Part shown: in pieces, positions 21,449 through 28,981 of the stretch
Layout of the letters: every line of letters starts with the position of its first letter
Position numbering within the stretch: position 1 is the first letter of the stretch
Made by a program: the position numbers and the translations under genes
The notes under the pieces: model-generated
Told to the model about the DNA's origin: nothing
Seen by the model: only the letters and a program-made list of their open reading frames with translations
Databases searched by the model: none
Source: a virus
Length of the DNA: 34,402 bases
Direction: 5' to 3' (one strand)
Virus record (IMG/VR): IMGVR_UViG_3300039106_000357
Span: 33,314-67,715 of that record

Positions 21449-22264
21449 ATGAAACGTTTAGTTTTTGCTGTTCTAGCATTTTTGTCTTTCACCGCTGGCG
21501 CCTGGGACCAGCGAGCTCCACTACCCCCACAAGCATGTGCTGTTCACAGTCCTTATGGTTTTGCCCAGACTGCAAGACCTGCACTGCCTATCTGCCGTGA
21601 AGGCTATCTAGTAGCATACGATGCGCCAGTAAAAATCCCTGTATACGTGGCTTACACGCTACTACCACAAAATGCGCTGGGTTGTTTCCCACGCACCAAC
21701 GCATTCGTTGCTGACCAAAGTTTAGGTGGCACTGGTGCTCGTCCTGACGATTACATCGGCACTGGATACGACAAAGGCCATGCGGCACCCGACGGGGATT
21801 TGTCCTGGAGCCAGCAAGTGGAATACGAAAGTTTCTTAATGACCAACATGTATCCACAAGCTGGCAGTCTAAACCGTGGCATCTGGAAGTTACTGGAAAC
21901 TTCAGTGCGTGGCTGGGCAGTGCAAACGAACCAAAGCTATACGATATTCGTTGGCGCTATGTATGGCGCTGGTGATAAAACCATCGGCAATGGCGTGATT
22001 GTACCACACGGCTATTACAAGATTGTCATCAACAATAATACAAAACAAATTGCTGGTTGGCAATTCCCCCACGTGGCACCCTATCCCAATTTAGGCAATG
22101 ACCTACGTGCATTCCGCAAGCCAGTGTCTAGTATTATGCAGGAGGCGGGTGTACAATATGCCTTCCCAGCTGGTGCAGTTGAAGTACCACCAGGTGCTGA
22201 GTGGCCAGTGGACTACGGCGCACTGACTAATGCCAAACGTGCCAAGTGCGGCCGTGCTGAGTAA
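21449..22264 (+). CDS. Secreted DNA/RNA non-specific endonuclease (Serratia nuclease family)
   Basis: 271 residues with a signal peptide (about 1-18, ending A-G-A). The active-site motif is D108-K-G-H111 in place of the usual D-R-G-H. It is followed by M-T-N-M-Y-P-Q and N142-R-G-I-W-K-L-L-E150, matching the metal-binding N119 and E127 of Serratia nuclease. Four cysteines may form disulphides. The product is exported to the periplasm or beyond. There it could digest incoming DNA of competing phages, host DNA released at lysis, or extracellular DNA for nucleotide gain. It is first in the late operon. Unlike the six following genes it does not carry the M-R-x-x start, in keeping with Sec export rather than head packaging. 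Confidence 0.85.
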   Translation: MKRLVFAVLAFLSFTAGAWDQRAPLPPQACAVHSPYGFAQTARPALPICREGYLVAYDAPVKIPVYVAYTLLPQNALGCFPRTNAFVADQSLGGTGARPDDYIGTGYDKGHAAPDGDLSWSQQVEYESFLMTNMYPQAGSLNRGIWKLLETSVRGWAVQTNQSYTIFVGAMYGAGDKTIGNGVIVPHGYYKIVINNNTKQIAGWQFPHVAPYPNLGNDLRAFRKPVSSIMQEAGVQYAFPAGAVEVPPGAEWPVDYGALTNAKRAKCGRAE

Positions 22265-22274
22265 GGAATAGATC

Positions 22275-23168
22275 GTGCGCTTTAAAGACCTAATTGATGA
22301 AAATTTTAAAGACGGTCGTCACCCTGAAGACAAGGGTGACAGCGCACGTCATGGCATACCCAAACATGCTAGCATAAGTACTTTGCGTAAAATTGCCAAG
22401 CAGGGTGGGCGTCGTGGACAACTGGCCCATTGGCAAGCCAATATGCGTAGTGGAAGAAGAAAAAAGAAAATGAATGAAAGTGATCTAGTTAGCGACAACA
22501 TCGCCTATCATCAGGACCTGAGTCCTGCTGCCTGGGCCAATGGCAGTCTGCGTCCTGAAGTGAGATACAAACTGTTGAAGACAGCTCAGGTGTTTATCAG
22601 CTATCTGGACATTCCTGAATTTAAAATCACTGATGTGGTGTTGACTGGCAGCATGTGCAATTACAACTATACACAGTTCAGTGACTTTGATGTACATGTG
22701 GTCACACGTTACAGTGATCTACAATGCGACGACATTGCTGAAGCATTCTATCGTGCTAAAAAAGAATTATGGAACAACGCACATGATGTGATAGTCAACA
22801 ATCATGATGTGGAATTGTATGTGGAAGACGTAAAACAGCCACCAGTTAGTGCAGGTGTATACAGCCTACTGGATGACAAATGGTTGAAAGAACCACAGTA
22901 TGCTCCACCCACTATTGACGACAAAGCAGTCAATGCCAAGGTGGTGGACCTGATGACACAGATTGACCGAGCACTGGATTCAGATGCAGACAGCACAGAC
23001 ATTCAGCGCCTAAGAGAAAAGATTCGTAAAATGCGCCGCAGTGGACTGGACCGTGAGGGCGAGTTCGGTGTAGAGAATTTGGCATTCAAAGTTCTACGAA
23101 ACATGGGCTATCTAGACAAGATAAGTAAATTATATAACCACAAGCAGGATCAGGAACTAAGTTTATGA
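22275..23168 (+). CDS. Nucleotidyltransferase-fold protein with capsid-targeting-like N-terminus
   Basis: 297 residues from GTG 22275, with TAAGGA upstream. The start M-R-F-K-D-L-I-D-E9 has an I-D-E site. A basic module follows (about 12-65: G-R-H-P-E-D-K-G-D-S-A-R-H-G-I-P-K-H then many K and R). The catalytic domain has G125-S126 and S-D137-F-D139-V-H, the hallmark of the polymerase-beta-like nucleotidyltransferase superfamily. Targets in this family range from tRNA and antibiotics to proteins (AMPylation, MNT toxin-antitoxin); the substrate here is unknown. The C-terminus has helical R/K-rich repeats. The stop overlaps the next ATG (ATGA). It is the first member of the six-gene M-R cluster. 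Confidence 0.7.
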   Translation: MRFKDLIDENFKDGRHPEDKGDSARHGIPKHASISTLRKIAKQGGRRGQLAHWQANMRSGRRKKKMNESDLVSDNIAYHQDLSPAAWANGSLRPEVRYKLLKTAQVFISYLDIPEFKITDVVLTGSMCNYNYTQFSDFDVHVVTRYSDLQCDDIAEAFYRAKKELWNNAHDVIVNNHDVELYVEDVKQPPVSAGVYSLLDDKWLKEPQYAPPTIDDKAVNAKVVDLMTQIDRALDSDADSTDIQRLREKIRKMRRSGLDREGEFGVENLAFKVLRNMGYLDKISKLYNHKQDQELSL

Positions 23169-24337
23169 GATTAATAGAACTATATGATAAAGTCGCTGAG
23201 GCTGAAGCCAAGCGCACGTTAGGTGGCTTTGACGTCACTCCATTGGACATTGAACATCAGGACACTGATGAAGCAATTAAAATAGACGCACCACAAACAA
23301 AGTGGAGCCGTGACGATATGCAAGACTACTTGGGTCGTATCAAAAATGACACCAAGACCAAAGCAGATAAATTTAAACCTATTATTCATGGTAGTAACAT
23401 CAAGGCTATCACAAAAGATGACGGCGGCACTGAGTGGGACCTGGATGACCTGACTCAACAGATCACCACACGCCCCACCATGATCCTGGGCACCAATGCC
23501 AAAATGGCCAAGAGTAAAGAAGAAGGTGCCATGACCTATGACCTAACATTGCCTGCTCTGTCAGGCATTGTTGTGGATGAAGAGACTGGTGAGTTTGTGG
23601 AAATTAAAACCTGCCCAGGCGCTGGTGAATGTCAATTGTTCTGCTACGCTCGTAAGGGTGGCTATCGCATGTTCCCCGCTAGTAGCATGTCGGCAGCTCA
23701 AGCATTGAACTTCCTGGTTAACGATCCACAGGGATATATGGCTATGTTTGACCGAGAAGTCAAGGCAGCACTTGCTCGTACGCAAAAAGCAGGCGTCAAG
23801 TTACTGGTGCGTATACACGATGCTGGTGACTTCTTTAGTAAAGAATACTATAACCTGGCAATGAATGTGGCCAAGAACAATCCTGGTGCCACCTTCTACT
23901 TCTATACCAAGATGGGCGACATTGCCACTGATGCCAATGCACCAGCCAACGTGGTTGGCCAGTTCTCGGGTGGCGCACAAAGCCGCGAAGTGAAGAAAGT
24001 GGCATTCACACGTAATGCTGGTCGCCATGTCAAGGACGCTATCACGTTACCCAAAGACATGTTCCGTGATTTGTTTACGACAGATGCCAAAGGCAAGTAT
24101 GTGAAGGATGCCAAAGGCCGCACACAAGTCAAGAGTGAAGCTGACTGGAACCAGTTTAAAGACAAACTGGCGTCTGCTTACAACATTCCTGCAGACTCCA
24201 TTGTCACATACGATCAGATTCTGCGTATTCCCGAAGGTCCTAAACCCAAGTGGAACGTGGTTGTTTTTCCAGCTGGTCACGGTGACCTAGCTGCCGCCCG
24301 TCTAGACGTGGCACACCAGTTCCTAATGTTCCACTAA
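23165..24337 (+). CDS. GP88-like protein
   Basis: 390 residues. The start M-R-L-I-E-L-Y-D-K-V-A-E12 contains a V-A-E site. The distinctive motif C-P-G-A-G-E-C-x4-C-Y-A at about 150-162, followed by a basic K-G-G-Y-R, matches the phage 'gene product 88' family as I remember it. V-R-I-H-D-A-G-D-F-F at about 218-227 and the pattern Y-F-Y-T-K are also shared. The family's function is not known; the cysteines may bind a metal or an Fe-S cluster. The start overlaps the previous stop and the next gene starts 1 bp after this stop, so the gene is within the late operon. Confidence 0.6.
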   Translation: MRLIELYDKVAEAEAKRTLGGFDVTPLDIEHQDTDEAIKIDAPQTKWSRDDMQDYLGRIKNDTKTKADKFKPIIHGSNIKAITKDDGGTEWDLDDLTQQITTRPTMILGTNAKMAKSKEEGAMTYDLTLPALSGIVVDEETGEFVEIKTCPGAGECQLFCYARKGGYRMFPASSMSAAQALNFLVNDPQGYMAMFDREVKAALARTQKAGVKLLVRIHDAGDFFSKEYYNLAMNVAKNNPGATFYFYTKMGDIATDANAPANVVGQFSGGAQSREVKKVAFTRNAGRHVKDAITLPKDMFRDLFTTDAKGKYVKDAKGRTQVKSEADWNQFKDKLASAYNIPADSIVTYDQILRIPEGPKPKWNVVVFPAGHGDLAAARLDVAHQFLMFH

Positions 24338-24338
24338 A

Positions 24339-25895
24339 ATGCGAGCCACTGAGTTTGTCACTGAAATATTTGCCCCTGGTAAGAAAAACTGGGAGTGGGC
24401 ACGCCTTGGTACTAACGAAGTATCTGCGTTTTTTAAAGTAGGCGGTAGAGAATATCTTTGGCAAGCGTTTACTGGTGTTAGTAATCCTACTAAGTGGGAA
24501 ATACAATTTCGTTTAATAAGAAAACCTGATGAAGACCCTGATGATTTAGACTTATTCGGACAAACTGGCACAGGTAACTCAGCAGAAGTGATGTCAACCG
24601 CTGTGGATATCACCCGCGCATTCTTAAAAGAATACGGACTTGATAGAGTAGAAGAAATTACATTCAATGCTAAAGAAGATAGTCGCATCGCACTGTATGC
24701 CAAGATGATTAAACGACTGTTGCCTGACTGGGACTTGTATAGTAGAAAAGATTCAGTGAATGGTATGACATTTTCTCTTACAGATCGTAGAGCATATGAC
24801 AAGCCTGAGAACAAAATAGGTGAAGCATTTAATCAACCATACAAAATGCAATGGGAAAAGAGTGAAGCTGATGACTCTATGGATGCATTGGTTCGATTAC
24901 CCGACGGATCAAACCTAAGTATCATGTTCAACCAGGAGTACGGTGACGAAGGTGAAGAAGTTACGCAAGTTGAGTTCTGGAGAAATAACAGCCAAGAGGT
25001 CACTGGTGAAGGTGATGCTCAACGAATCTTTGCTACAGTGTTGGCCGCCATTCAGAAGTACATTAAAAAACACAAACCGCAAAGACTGAGTTTTTCAGCC
25101 AGCAAAGAAGTTGACCCATCTACGTACTATGGACCAGATGATGTTGTGCCAAACCCTGAAAGTCGTGCCAAGTTATACGACAGACTGGTTCAGCGTTATG
25201 CTAAAGCGTGGGGCTACAGAGCTTTCCGTGCTGACAATGGTGATTTAGTTATATATGAATTGAGTAGATTAAAGCCTGGTGTGGCGGAAGATATTTCGCG
25301 TAGAGGATTCCTAGGTGGGATGGCTGCGGCCGCCGCTGGCATGGCCGCTACTGATGCTGAGGCAGGTAAAAAGAAACCAGCGAATGACAAGAATGCCAAG
25401 GCCATGAACACTAAGATTGATCCCAAGTATCAATTGGCACACGGCGACGATTTGCCTGTACTCAGTAACAATCCCCGTGTGGAGATTGCTGTACAAAAAG
25501 CAGCCAAAGCTCATGGCATCACACACCCTACCGAGCTGGCACAGTTTATGGCACAAACCAATCACGAAAGCTGGGACTTTAGCAAACTGTATCAAGTGGG
25601 TGATAAACGTGTGTACGGTGGTAAAGGCATCATCCAGTTAACTGGCAAAAACAACTACGCCGCAGCCAGCAAGTATGCTGGTGTGGATCTGGTCAAGAAC
25701 CCCGAGCAGGCAGCTAAACTGGATGTAGCACTAAAGGTAGCCATCTGGTTCTGGAAAAACGAAGTACGCCGCTATGCCAAGACACCTGAACAGTTTTTAA
25801 ACACCAAGTTGATCACACGCATTGTGAACGGACCTGACATGAATGGACTCAAGGACCGTGAAGAGAAATTTAAGAGATACTTGAGCATACTATGA
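24339..25895 (+). CDS. Multi-domain polyprotein ending in a GH19-type muralytic domain
   Basis: 518 residues starting M-R-A-T-E-F-V-T-E9. There are two similar alpha/beta domains: about 12-150 with E-D-S-R-I-A-L-Y-A-K-M-I-K-R-L near its end, and about 165-310 with E-S-R-A-K-L-Y-D-R-L-V-Q-R-Y at the same place. They are separated by I-G-E162. Then come G-V-A-E317, a twin-arginine-type signal (S320-R-R-G-F-L-G-G followed by an Ala-rich stretch to D-A-E-A342), and a glycoside hydrolase 19 / lysozyme-like domain (about 370-518). That domain has N-H-E410-S-W-D-F with the probable catalytic glutamate and G-K-G-I-I-Q-L-T-G-K-N-N-Y. The layout suggests cleavage into separate proteins. The muramidase/chitinase part would be an endolysin or an injected wall enzyme. 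Confidence 0.75.
   Translation: MRATEFVTEIFAPGKKNWEWARLGTNEVSAFFKVGGREYLWQAFTGVSNPTKWEIQFRLIRKPDEDPDDLDLFGQTGTGNSAEVMSTAVDITRAFLKEYGLDRVEEITFNAKEDSRIALYAKMIKRLLPDWDLYSRKDSVNGMTFSLTDRRAYDKPENKIGEAFNQPYKMQWEKSEADDSMDALVRLPDGSNLSIMFNQEYGDEGEEVTQVEFWRNNSQEVTGEGDAQRIFATVLAAIQKYIKKHKPQRLSFSASKEVDPSTYYGPDDVVPNPESRAKLYDRLVQRYAKAWGYRAFRADNGDLVIYELSRLKPGVAEDISRRGFLGGMAAAAAGMAATDAEAGKKKPANDKNAKAMNTKIDPKYQLAHGDDLPVLSNNPRVEIAVQKAAKAHGITHPTELAQFMAQTNHESWDFSKLYQVGDKRVYGGKGIIQLTGKNNYAAASKYAGVDLVKNPEQAAKLDVALKVAIWFWKNEVRRYAKTPEQFLNTKLITRIVNGPDMNGLKDREEKFKRYLSIL
25278..25290 (+). repeat. Linker repeat copy 1 (GGTGTGGCGGAAG)
   Basis: 13 bases encoding G-V-A-E, identical to the copies at 27471-27484 and 27627-27640 in another gene. 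It sits at the junction between the second alpha/beta domain and the twin-arginine-like segment. Confidence 0.8.
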
Positions 25896-26593
25896 GAGCC
25901 AGAGAATTTATCACACTGCGAGAAGGCCTAGCAGTCGACGTGCCCAACGAAGACTGGTTAGAGGATGCTATTGCATACTCCATGAAAAAAGGTCGCAACA
26001 GTTTCGGTGTGCCATATATGAACAAAGTCACAGCATATCTGACTGGCGACCGGTATGTGGAGATTCCTACCAAACTGGCAGCCAGTTTTCCAGGCATGCG
26101 AGACGAACAAAAGAACGTGCGTCCAAAAGATCTAGAAGCCATCATGAAAATCATGAAGGACACCGGACGTCTGCCGTCGTTGGACAGCGGCAAAGAATAC
26201 TATCCATTTATCCGTGTGGCATACAATGGTGAAGCCTGGGTCAGTGAAGGCAACCATCGCATCATGGCTGCTGCCAAATTGGGCTGGCCCACTATTAAAG
26301 TGGAAGTGCAATACAACGACGGTGGTGAGCGTGTTAAACATGGCCCACTATACCCAGGCAAAATTGGATTGGGTAATGTTACTGAAGGCCGTTACAAAAT
26401 TGAAGAGGCACCTACTGGTCTCACATACTTTGGGTATCCATGTACCAAGGACTGTTCGGGACATCGTGCTGGCTATAACTGGGCCGTGGCCTGGAACATC
26501 ACTGATCCTGACGACTGCCCCTATCGTCCATCACACAACAGCTTCTGGGAAGGCTGCCGCAGTCTAGGAGATCCGCAAGATGAGAACGAATGA
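25892..26593 (+). CDS. ParB/Srx-fold-like protein with cysteine-rich C-terminal domain
   Basis: 233 residues, start M-R-A-R-E-F-I-T-L-R-E11 with an L-R-E site. The core has W-V-S-E119-G-N-H-R-I-M-A-A, which matches the E-G-x-H-R motif of ParB/sulfiredoxin-like nucleases and CTPases. After V-T-E165-G and I-E-E172-A there is a short C-terminal module (about 176-225), G-Y-P-C-T-K-D-C-S-G-H-R-A-G-Y-N-W, with three further cysteines and S-H-N-S-F-W-E-G-C, possibly a metal- or disulphide-stabilised domain that also occurs in other phage proteins. The start overlaps the previous stop (ATGA). Function unknown; nucleic-acid binding is likely. Confidence 0.6.
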   Translation: MRAREFITLREGLAVDVPNEDWLEDAIAYSMKKGRNSFGVPYMNKVTAYLTGDRYVEIPTKLAASFPGMRDEQKNVRPKDLEAIMKIMKDTGRLPSLDSGKEYYPFIRVAYNGEAWVSEGNHRIMAAAKLGWPTIKVEVQYNDGGERVKHGPLYPGKIGLGNVTEGRYKIEEAPTGLTYFGYPCTKDCSGHRAGYNWAVAWNITDPDDCPYRPSHNSFWEGCRSLGDPQDENE

Positions 26594-26640
26594 ATCCGTG
26601 ATCGGGTTAAATATATTAGCACCTGTTGGAAGAATTTAAC

Positions 26641-26898
26641 ATGAGAATATTTGAAATAGACGAATCACTACACGACTGGTTCACGGACAAATGGGTGCGA
26701 TTTGGTCCTGACGGAAAAATACGCGGTGATTGTGCTAGAGGTTCAGACTCTGAAGGCAAGCCCAAGTGCCTGCCACAGAGTAAGGCGCATAGTTTAGGCA
26801 AGAAGGGTCGTGCAAGTGCAGCCGCACGTAAGCGCAGGCAAGACCCCAACCCGGAAAGAAAAGGAGCGGCTATTAACGTGGCCACTAAAAAGAAATGA
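26641..26898 (+). CDS. Small basic M-R-cluster protein
   Basis: 85 residues from ATG 26641, with GGAAGA upstream; the longer reading frame would begin at TTG without a site. The start M-R-I-F-E-I-D-E8 gives an I-D-E site early. Then comes W-V-R-F-G-P-D-G-K-I-R-G-D-C-A-R-G and a Lys/Arg-rich tail with K-G-R-A-S-A-A-A-R-K-R-R. The small size, strong basic charge and late context suit an internal head protein that binds DNA. I have the impression that similar modules recur in phage proteins. The stop overlaps the next ATG. Confidence 0.6.
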   Translation: MRIFEIDESLHDWFTDKWVRFGPDGKIRGDCARGSDSEGKPKCLPQSKAHSLGKKGRASAAARKRRQDPNPERKGAAINVATKKK

Positions 26899-28202
26899 GA
26901 TTAGATGAATTTGAAAACCAATCATTGTCATGCTCAGAGTGTGGCGGCCCAGCCTTTACAGACTTAATACTGGCTGAAAAGAAAGATGCATGTTATAGCA
27001 AAGTTCGGAGTCGCTATAAAGTATGGCCCAGTGCTTATGCATCAGGTGCGTTAGTACAGTGCCGCAAGAAGGGTGCTGCCAACTGGGGCAATAAATCAGA
27101 AAACGTAGAAGAAGAAAGTATAGCAAACGAAAAGTGGAGCCAAAAGTACAAGAGTTCTATCAACTGTGATAATCCCAAAGGGTTCAGTCAACGTGCCCAT
27201 TGTGCTGGACGTAACAAGAACGAGAATATAAATGAGTTCGCCCCAGATGATGGTGGTGGCGATGGTGGTGAAGAAGATACATTACACAAGTACGCTCGTA
27301 TGTGGTACAATGGTGACTTGGGTACACAACAGAAAGTAGAACAGATCCTGGATCGCATGGGTTGGGAAATTGGCGAAATAGAATCTGAAGAGGGCGGCGC
27401 CTTTGTTGTGCAGGCTGGTGACGAAGACGGTAAAAGTTACATCGGCTTTGCTCCAGAAGATTTGTCTGAAGGTGTGGCGGAAGGCTTGGGTGATACACAA
27501 AAGAAGATTGAAGATACTATCAACAAGTTAGAAGATAGATTGAAACACGCCAAGTCAGATGAACAATGGGATAGAATTAGTGCCCGCATTGAAAGATTAC
27601 AAGCAGGGTTAAAGCGTAGTAAGCAAGGTGTGGCGGAAGGCCATGACGATGACGGATATGGATACAAGTCGTTCACTGCTGAAGATATCATGAAGCTGAT
27701 CAATACTGGCAACTGGGAAGCCATGGCAGACATTACTCCTGGCAGACATCTGCAACTGCGTAACACTCGCAATGGCAAGACCACAACAGTACACGTCAAG
27801 CAAAGCATGACAGAAGATCCAGATGCACTGTTCGACATGATTGAAGAAATGGTGGAACACATTGCACAACAACACGGTGTAGATGCCGAGTTTATCTGGG
27901 AATACCTGGAGCCAGTGAGTGATCAGGAACTGTTGGAAACTGCGGCCTGGAAACGTAAAGCAGGCAAGAACAAAAACGGTGGACTGAACCGCAAAGGCGT
28001 CATGAGCTATCGCCGTGAGCACCCTGGTAGCAAATTACAGACAGCGGTGACAACCAAGCCCAGCAAACTCAAGCCAGGTAGCAAGGCGGCCAAACGCCGC
28101 AAGAGTTTCTGTGCTAGAATGTCGGGCATGAAGGGTGCAATGAAGAAGCCCAACGGCAAACCCACACGCAAAGCATTAGCATTGAGAAAGTGGAACTGCT
28201 GA
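26895..28202 (+). CDS. Multi-module polyprotein with repeated G-V-A-E-G linkers
   Basis: 435 residues, start M-R-L-D-E-F. Modules, separated by [I/L/V]-x-E sites at L-A-E28, I-N-E114, V-A-E196, V-A-E248 and L-L-E348, are: a Cys-containing basic part (29-114, D-A-C-Y-S-K-V-R-S-R-Y and N-P-K-G-F-S-Q-R); an acidic domain starting F-A-P-D-D-G (115-196); a short coiled coil (197-248, I-E-D-T-I-N-K-L-E-D-R-L); an alpha/beta part (249-348); and a C-terminal basic domain (349-435) with N-R-K-G-V-M-S-Y-R-R-E, K-R-R-K-S-F-C-A-R-M and R-K-W-N-C. The last resembles a DUF6321-type phage module. The first, third and fifth are basic or helical and may bind DNA. No enzyme motif is seen. It looks like a packaged polyprotein and ends the late operon. 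Confidence 0.65.
   Translation: MRLDEFENQSLSCSECGGPAFTDLILAEKKDACYSKVRSRYKVWPSAYASGALVQCRKKGAANWGNKSENVEEESIANEKWSQKYKSSINCDNPKGFSQRAHCAGRNKNENINEFAPDDGGGDGGEEDTLHKYARMWYNGDLGTQQKVEQILDRMGWEIGEIESEEGGAFVVQAGDEDGKSYIGFAPEDLSEGVAEGLGDTQKKIEDTINKLEDRLKHAKSDEQWDRISARIERLQAGLKRSKQGVAEGHDDDGYGYKSFTAEDIMKLINTGNWEAMADITPGRHLQLRNTRNGKTTTVHVKQSMTEDPDALFDMIEEMVEHIAQQHGVDAEFIWEYLEPVSDQELLETAAWKRKAGKNKNGGLNRKGVMSYRREHPGSKLQTAVTTKPSKLKPGSKAAKRRKSFCARMSGMKGAMKKPNGKPTRKALALRKWNC
27471..27484 (+). repeat. Linker repeat copy 2 (GGTGTGGCGGAAGG)
   Basis: Encodes G-V-A-E-G between the acidic module and the coiled-coil module of the 435-residue protein. It is identical over 13 bases to the copy at 25278 and over 14 bases to the copy at 27627. 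Confidence 0.8.
27627..27640 (+). repeat. Linker repeat copy 3 (GGTGTGGCGGAAGG)
   Basis: Second copy within the same gene, encoding G-V-A-E-G between the coiled coil and the following module. Sequence around the two copies is unrelated, so the repeat is limited to the linker. Confidence 0.8.
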
Positions 28203-28203
28203 A

Positions 28204-28229
28204 AGTAGTACCCAAGTACTACTCTTTCT
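28204..28229 (+). terminator. Candidate terminator of the late operon
   Basis: AGTAGTAC, loop CCAA, GTACTACT form a perfect 8-bp hairpin starting 2 bases after the stop of the 435-residue gene, followed by CTTTCT, a short pyrimidine tract. Confidence 0.55.
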
Positions 28230-28232
28230 GGC

Positions 28233-28261
28233 TTGACATGTTGGGCCAGATCAGCTACAAT
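28233..28261 (+). promoter_or_regulatory. Sigma70-type promoter
   Basis: TTGACA (28233-28238) and TACAAT (28256-28261) are 17 bp apart. No ORF starts in the next 60 bp. A second promoter follows at 28321. Both would transcribe the 50-residue gene at 28371; the upstream one adds a leader of about 60 bases that I cannot interpret. Confidence 0.65.
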
Positions 28262-28320
28262 TCAGCTCTGTTCAGGTAAATAGTGTATAAAGCACTGATT
28301 TTAAACAAGAAAATTTAGGC

Positions 28321-28349
28321 TTGACATCAGAACCAAAAGGTTTTACAAT
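28321..28349 (+). promoter_or_regulatory. Sigma70-type promoter of the 50-residue gene
   Basis: TTGACA (28321-28326) and TACAAT (28344-28349), 17-bp spacer, with ATG at 28371. Same boxes and spacing as the promoter at 28233. Confidence 0.75.
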
Positions 28350-28370
28350 ACACATTAGGACAACGAATTC

Positions 28371-28523
28371 ATGTATAAAATGTTAAATTTTGAAGCTACA
28401 GTAAAGATCAATGGCGTCTATACTATAGTACGAGTCCAGGCGGAAGGTATTCAGCAAGCCAGCCGCCAACTGGAAGGCCTTTACGGCAAAGGATCAATCG
28501 TTCATCTCCCACGCCAGATTTAA
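28371..28523 (+). CDS. Small conserved hypothetical protein
   Basis: 50 residues, M-Y-K-M-L-N-F-E-A-T-V-K-I-N-G-V-Y, then V-R-V-Q-A-E-G-I-Q-Q-A-S-R-Q-L-E and a G-K-G-S-I-V-H-L-P end. The pattern beta-beta-alpha-beta (residues 5-22, 27-38, 43-47) suggests a compact small fold. A second in-frame ATG at 28380 is possible. TTAGGA lies upstream at acceptable spacing, and two consensus-type promoters precede it, so it is an early gene. I believe relatives exist in marine T4-like phages. Function unknown. Confidence 0.6.
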   Translation: MYKMLNFEATVKINGVYTIVRVQAEGIQQASRQLEGLYGKGSIVHLPRQI

Positions 28524-28541
28524 TTCTGGTTAGATGAGTGG

Positions 28542-28570
28542 TTGACACTTTACCTAAAGTCTTGTATAGT
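28542..28570 (+). promoter_or_regulatory. Sigma70-type promoter of the Lys/Ala-rich hypothetical gene
   Basis: TTGACA (28542-28547) and TATAGT (28565-28570) with a 17-bp spacer, about 48 bp before ATG 28618. A T-tract and TTAAGGAG ribosome-binding site lie between. Confidence 0.75.
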
Positions 28571-28617
28571 TCAATTGCTGTGTTTTTTTTCAATCAACCT
28601 TTTTAAGGAGTTCTTCA

Positions 28618-28974
28618 ATGACTGCTACCAAAGCAAAAATCAGCAAAGAAAGTTTCACCGTTGCAGGTGTTTCTAAACTCAATGGCAAGTTCAAAGTGCG
28701 TTTTACGCATGATCTGACCTACGTCAAAGGCCTCAGCAAAGCAGGCAACACCGAGATCGAACTGGTCGATCTTCCCAAGGCAATGACCAAGGGCGAGTGC
28801 GTCAAGCACTTGAAGACTCTGGACATGTATACTCGTCCCGAGTATCAGGCTGCAATCGATGCGGCTGATGAAAAGTACAATGGCACTGCCGTTGTCAAAG
28901 TCAAGGCCACCAAGGCCAAGACTGCCAAGGTTACCGCTGAGCAAGTGGTTGCCGCAACTAAAGAAACAGTCTAA
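28618..28974 (+). CDS. Hypothetical early protein with Lys/Ala-rich tail
   Basis: 118 residues. Residues 1-75 look like a small alpha/beta domain (F-T-V-A-G-V-S-K-L-N-G-K-F-K-V-R-F and T-K-G-E-C-V-K-H-L-K-T-L). Residues about 90-118 are V-K-V-K-A-T-K-A-K-T-A-K, a basic tail that may contact nucleic acid. An excellent ribosome-binding site (AAGGAG) and a consensus-like promoter suggest strong early expression. Codon use is C/G-ending and regular (AAG, GCC), fitting high expression. No family is recognised. A GC-rich hairpin follows the stop. Confidence 0.65.
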   Translation: MTATKAKISKESFTVAGVSKLNGKFKVRFTHDLTYVKGLSKAGNTEIELVDLPKAMTKGECVKHLKTLDMYTRPEYQAAIDAADEKYNGTAVVKVKATKAKTAKVTAEQVVAATKETV

Positions 28975-28981
28975 ACAGACG

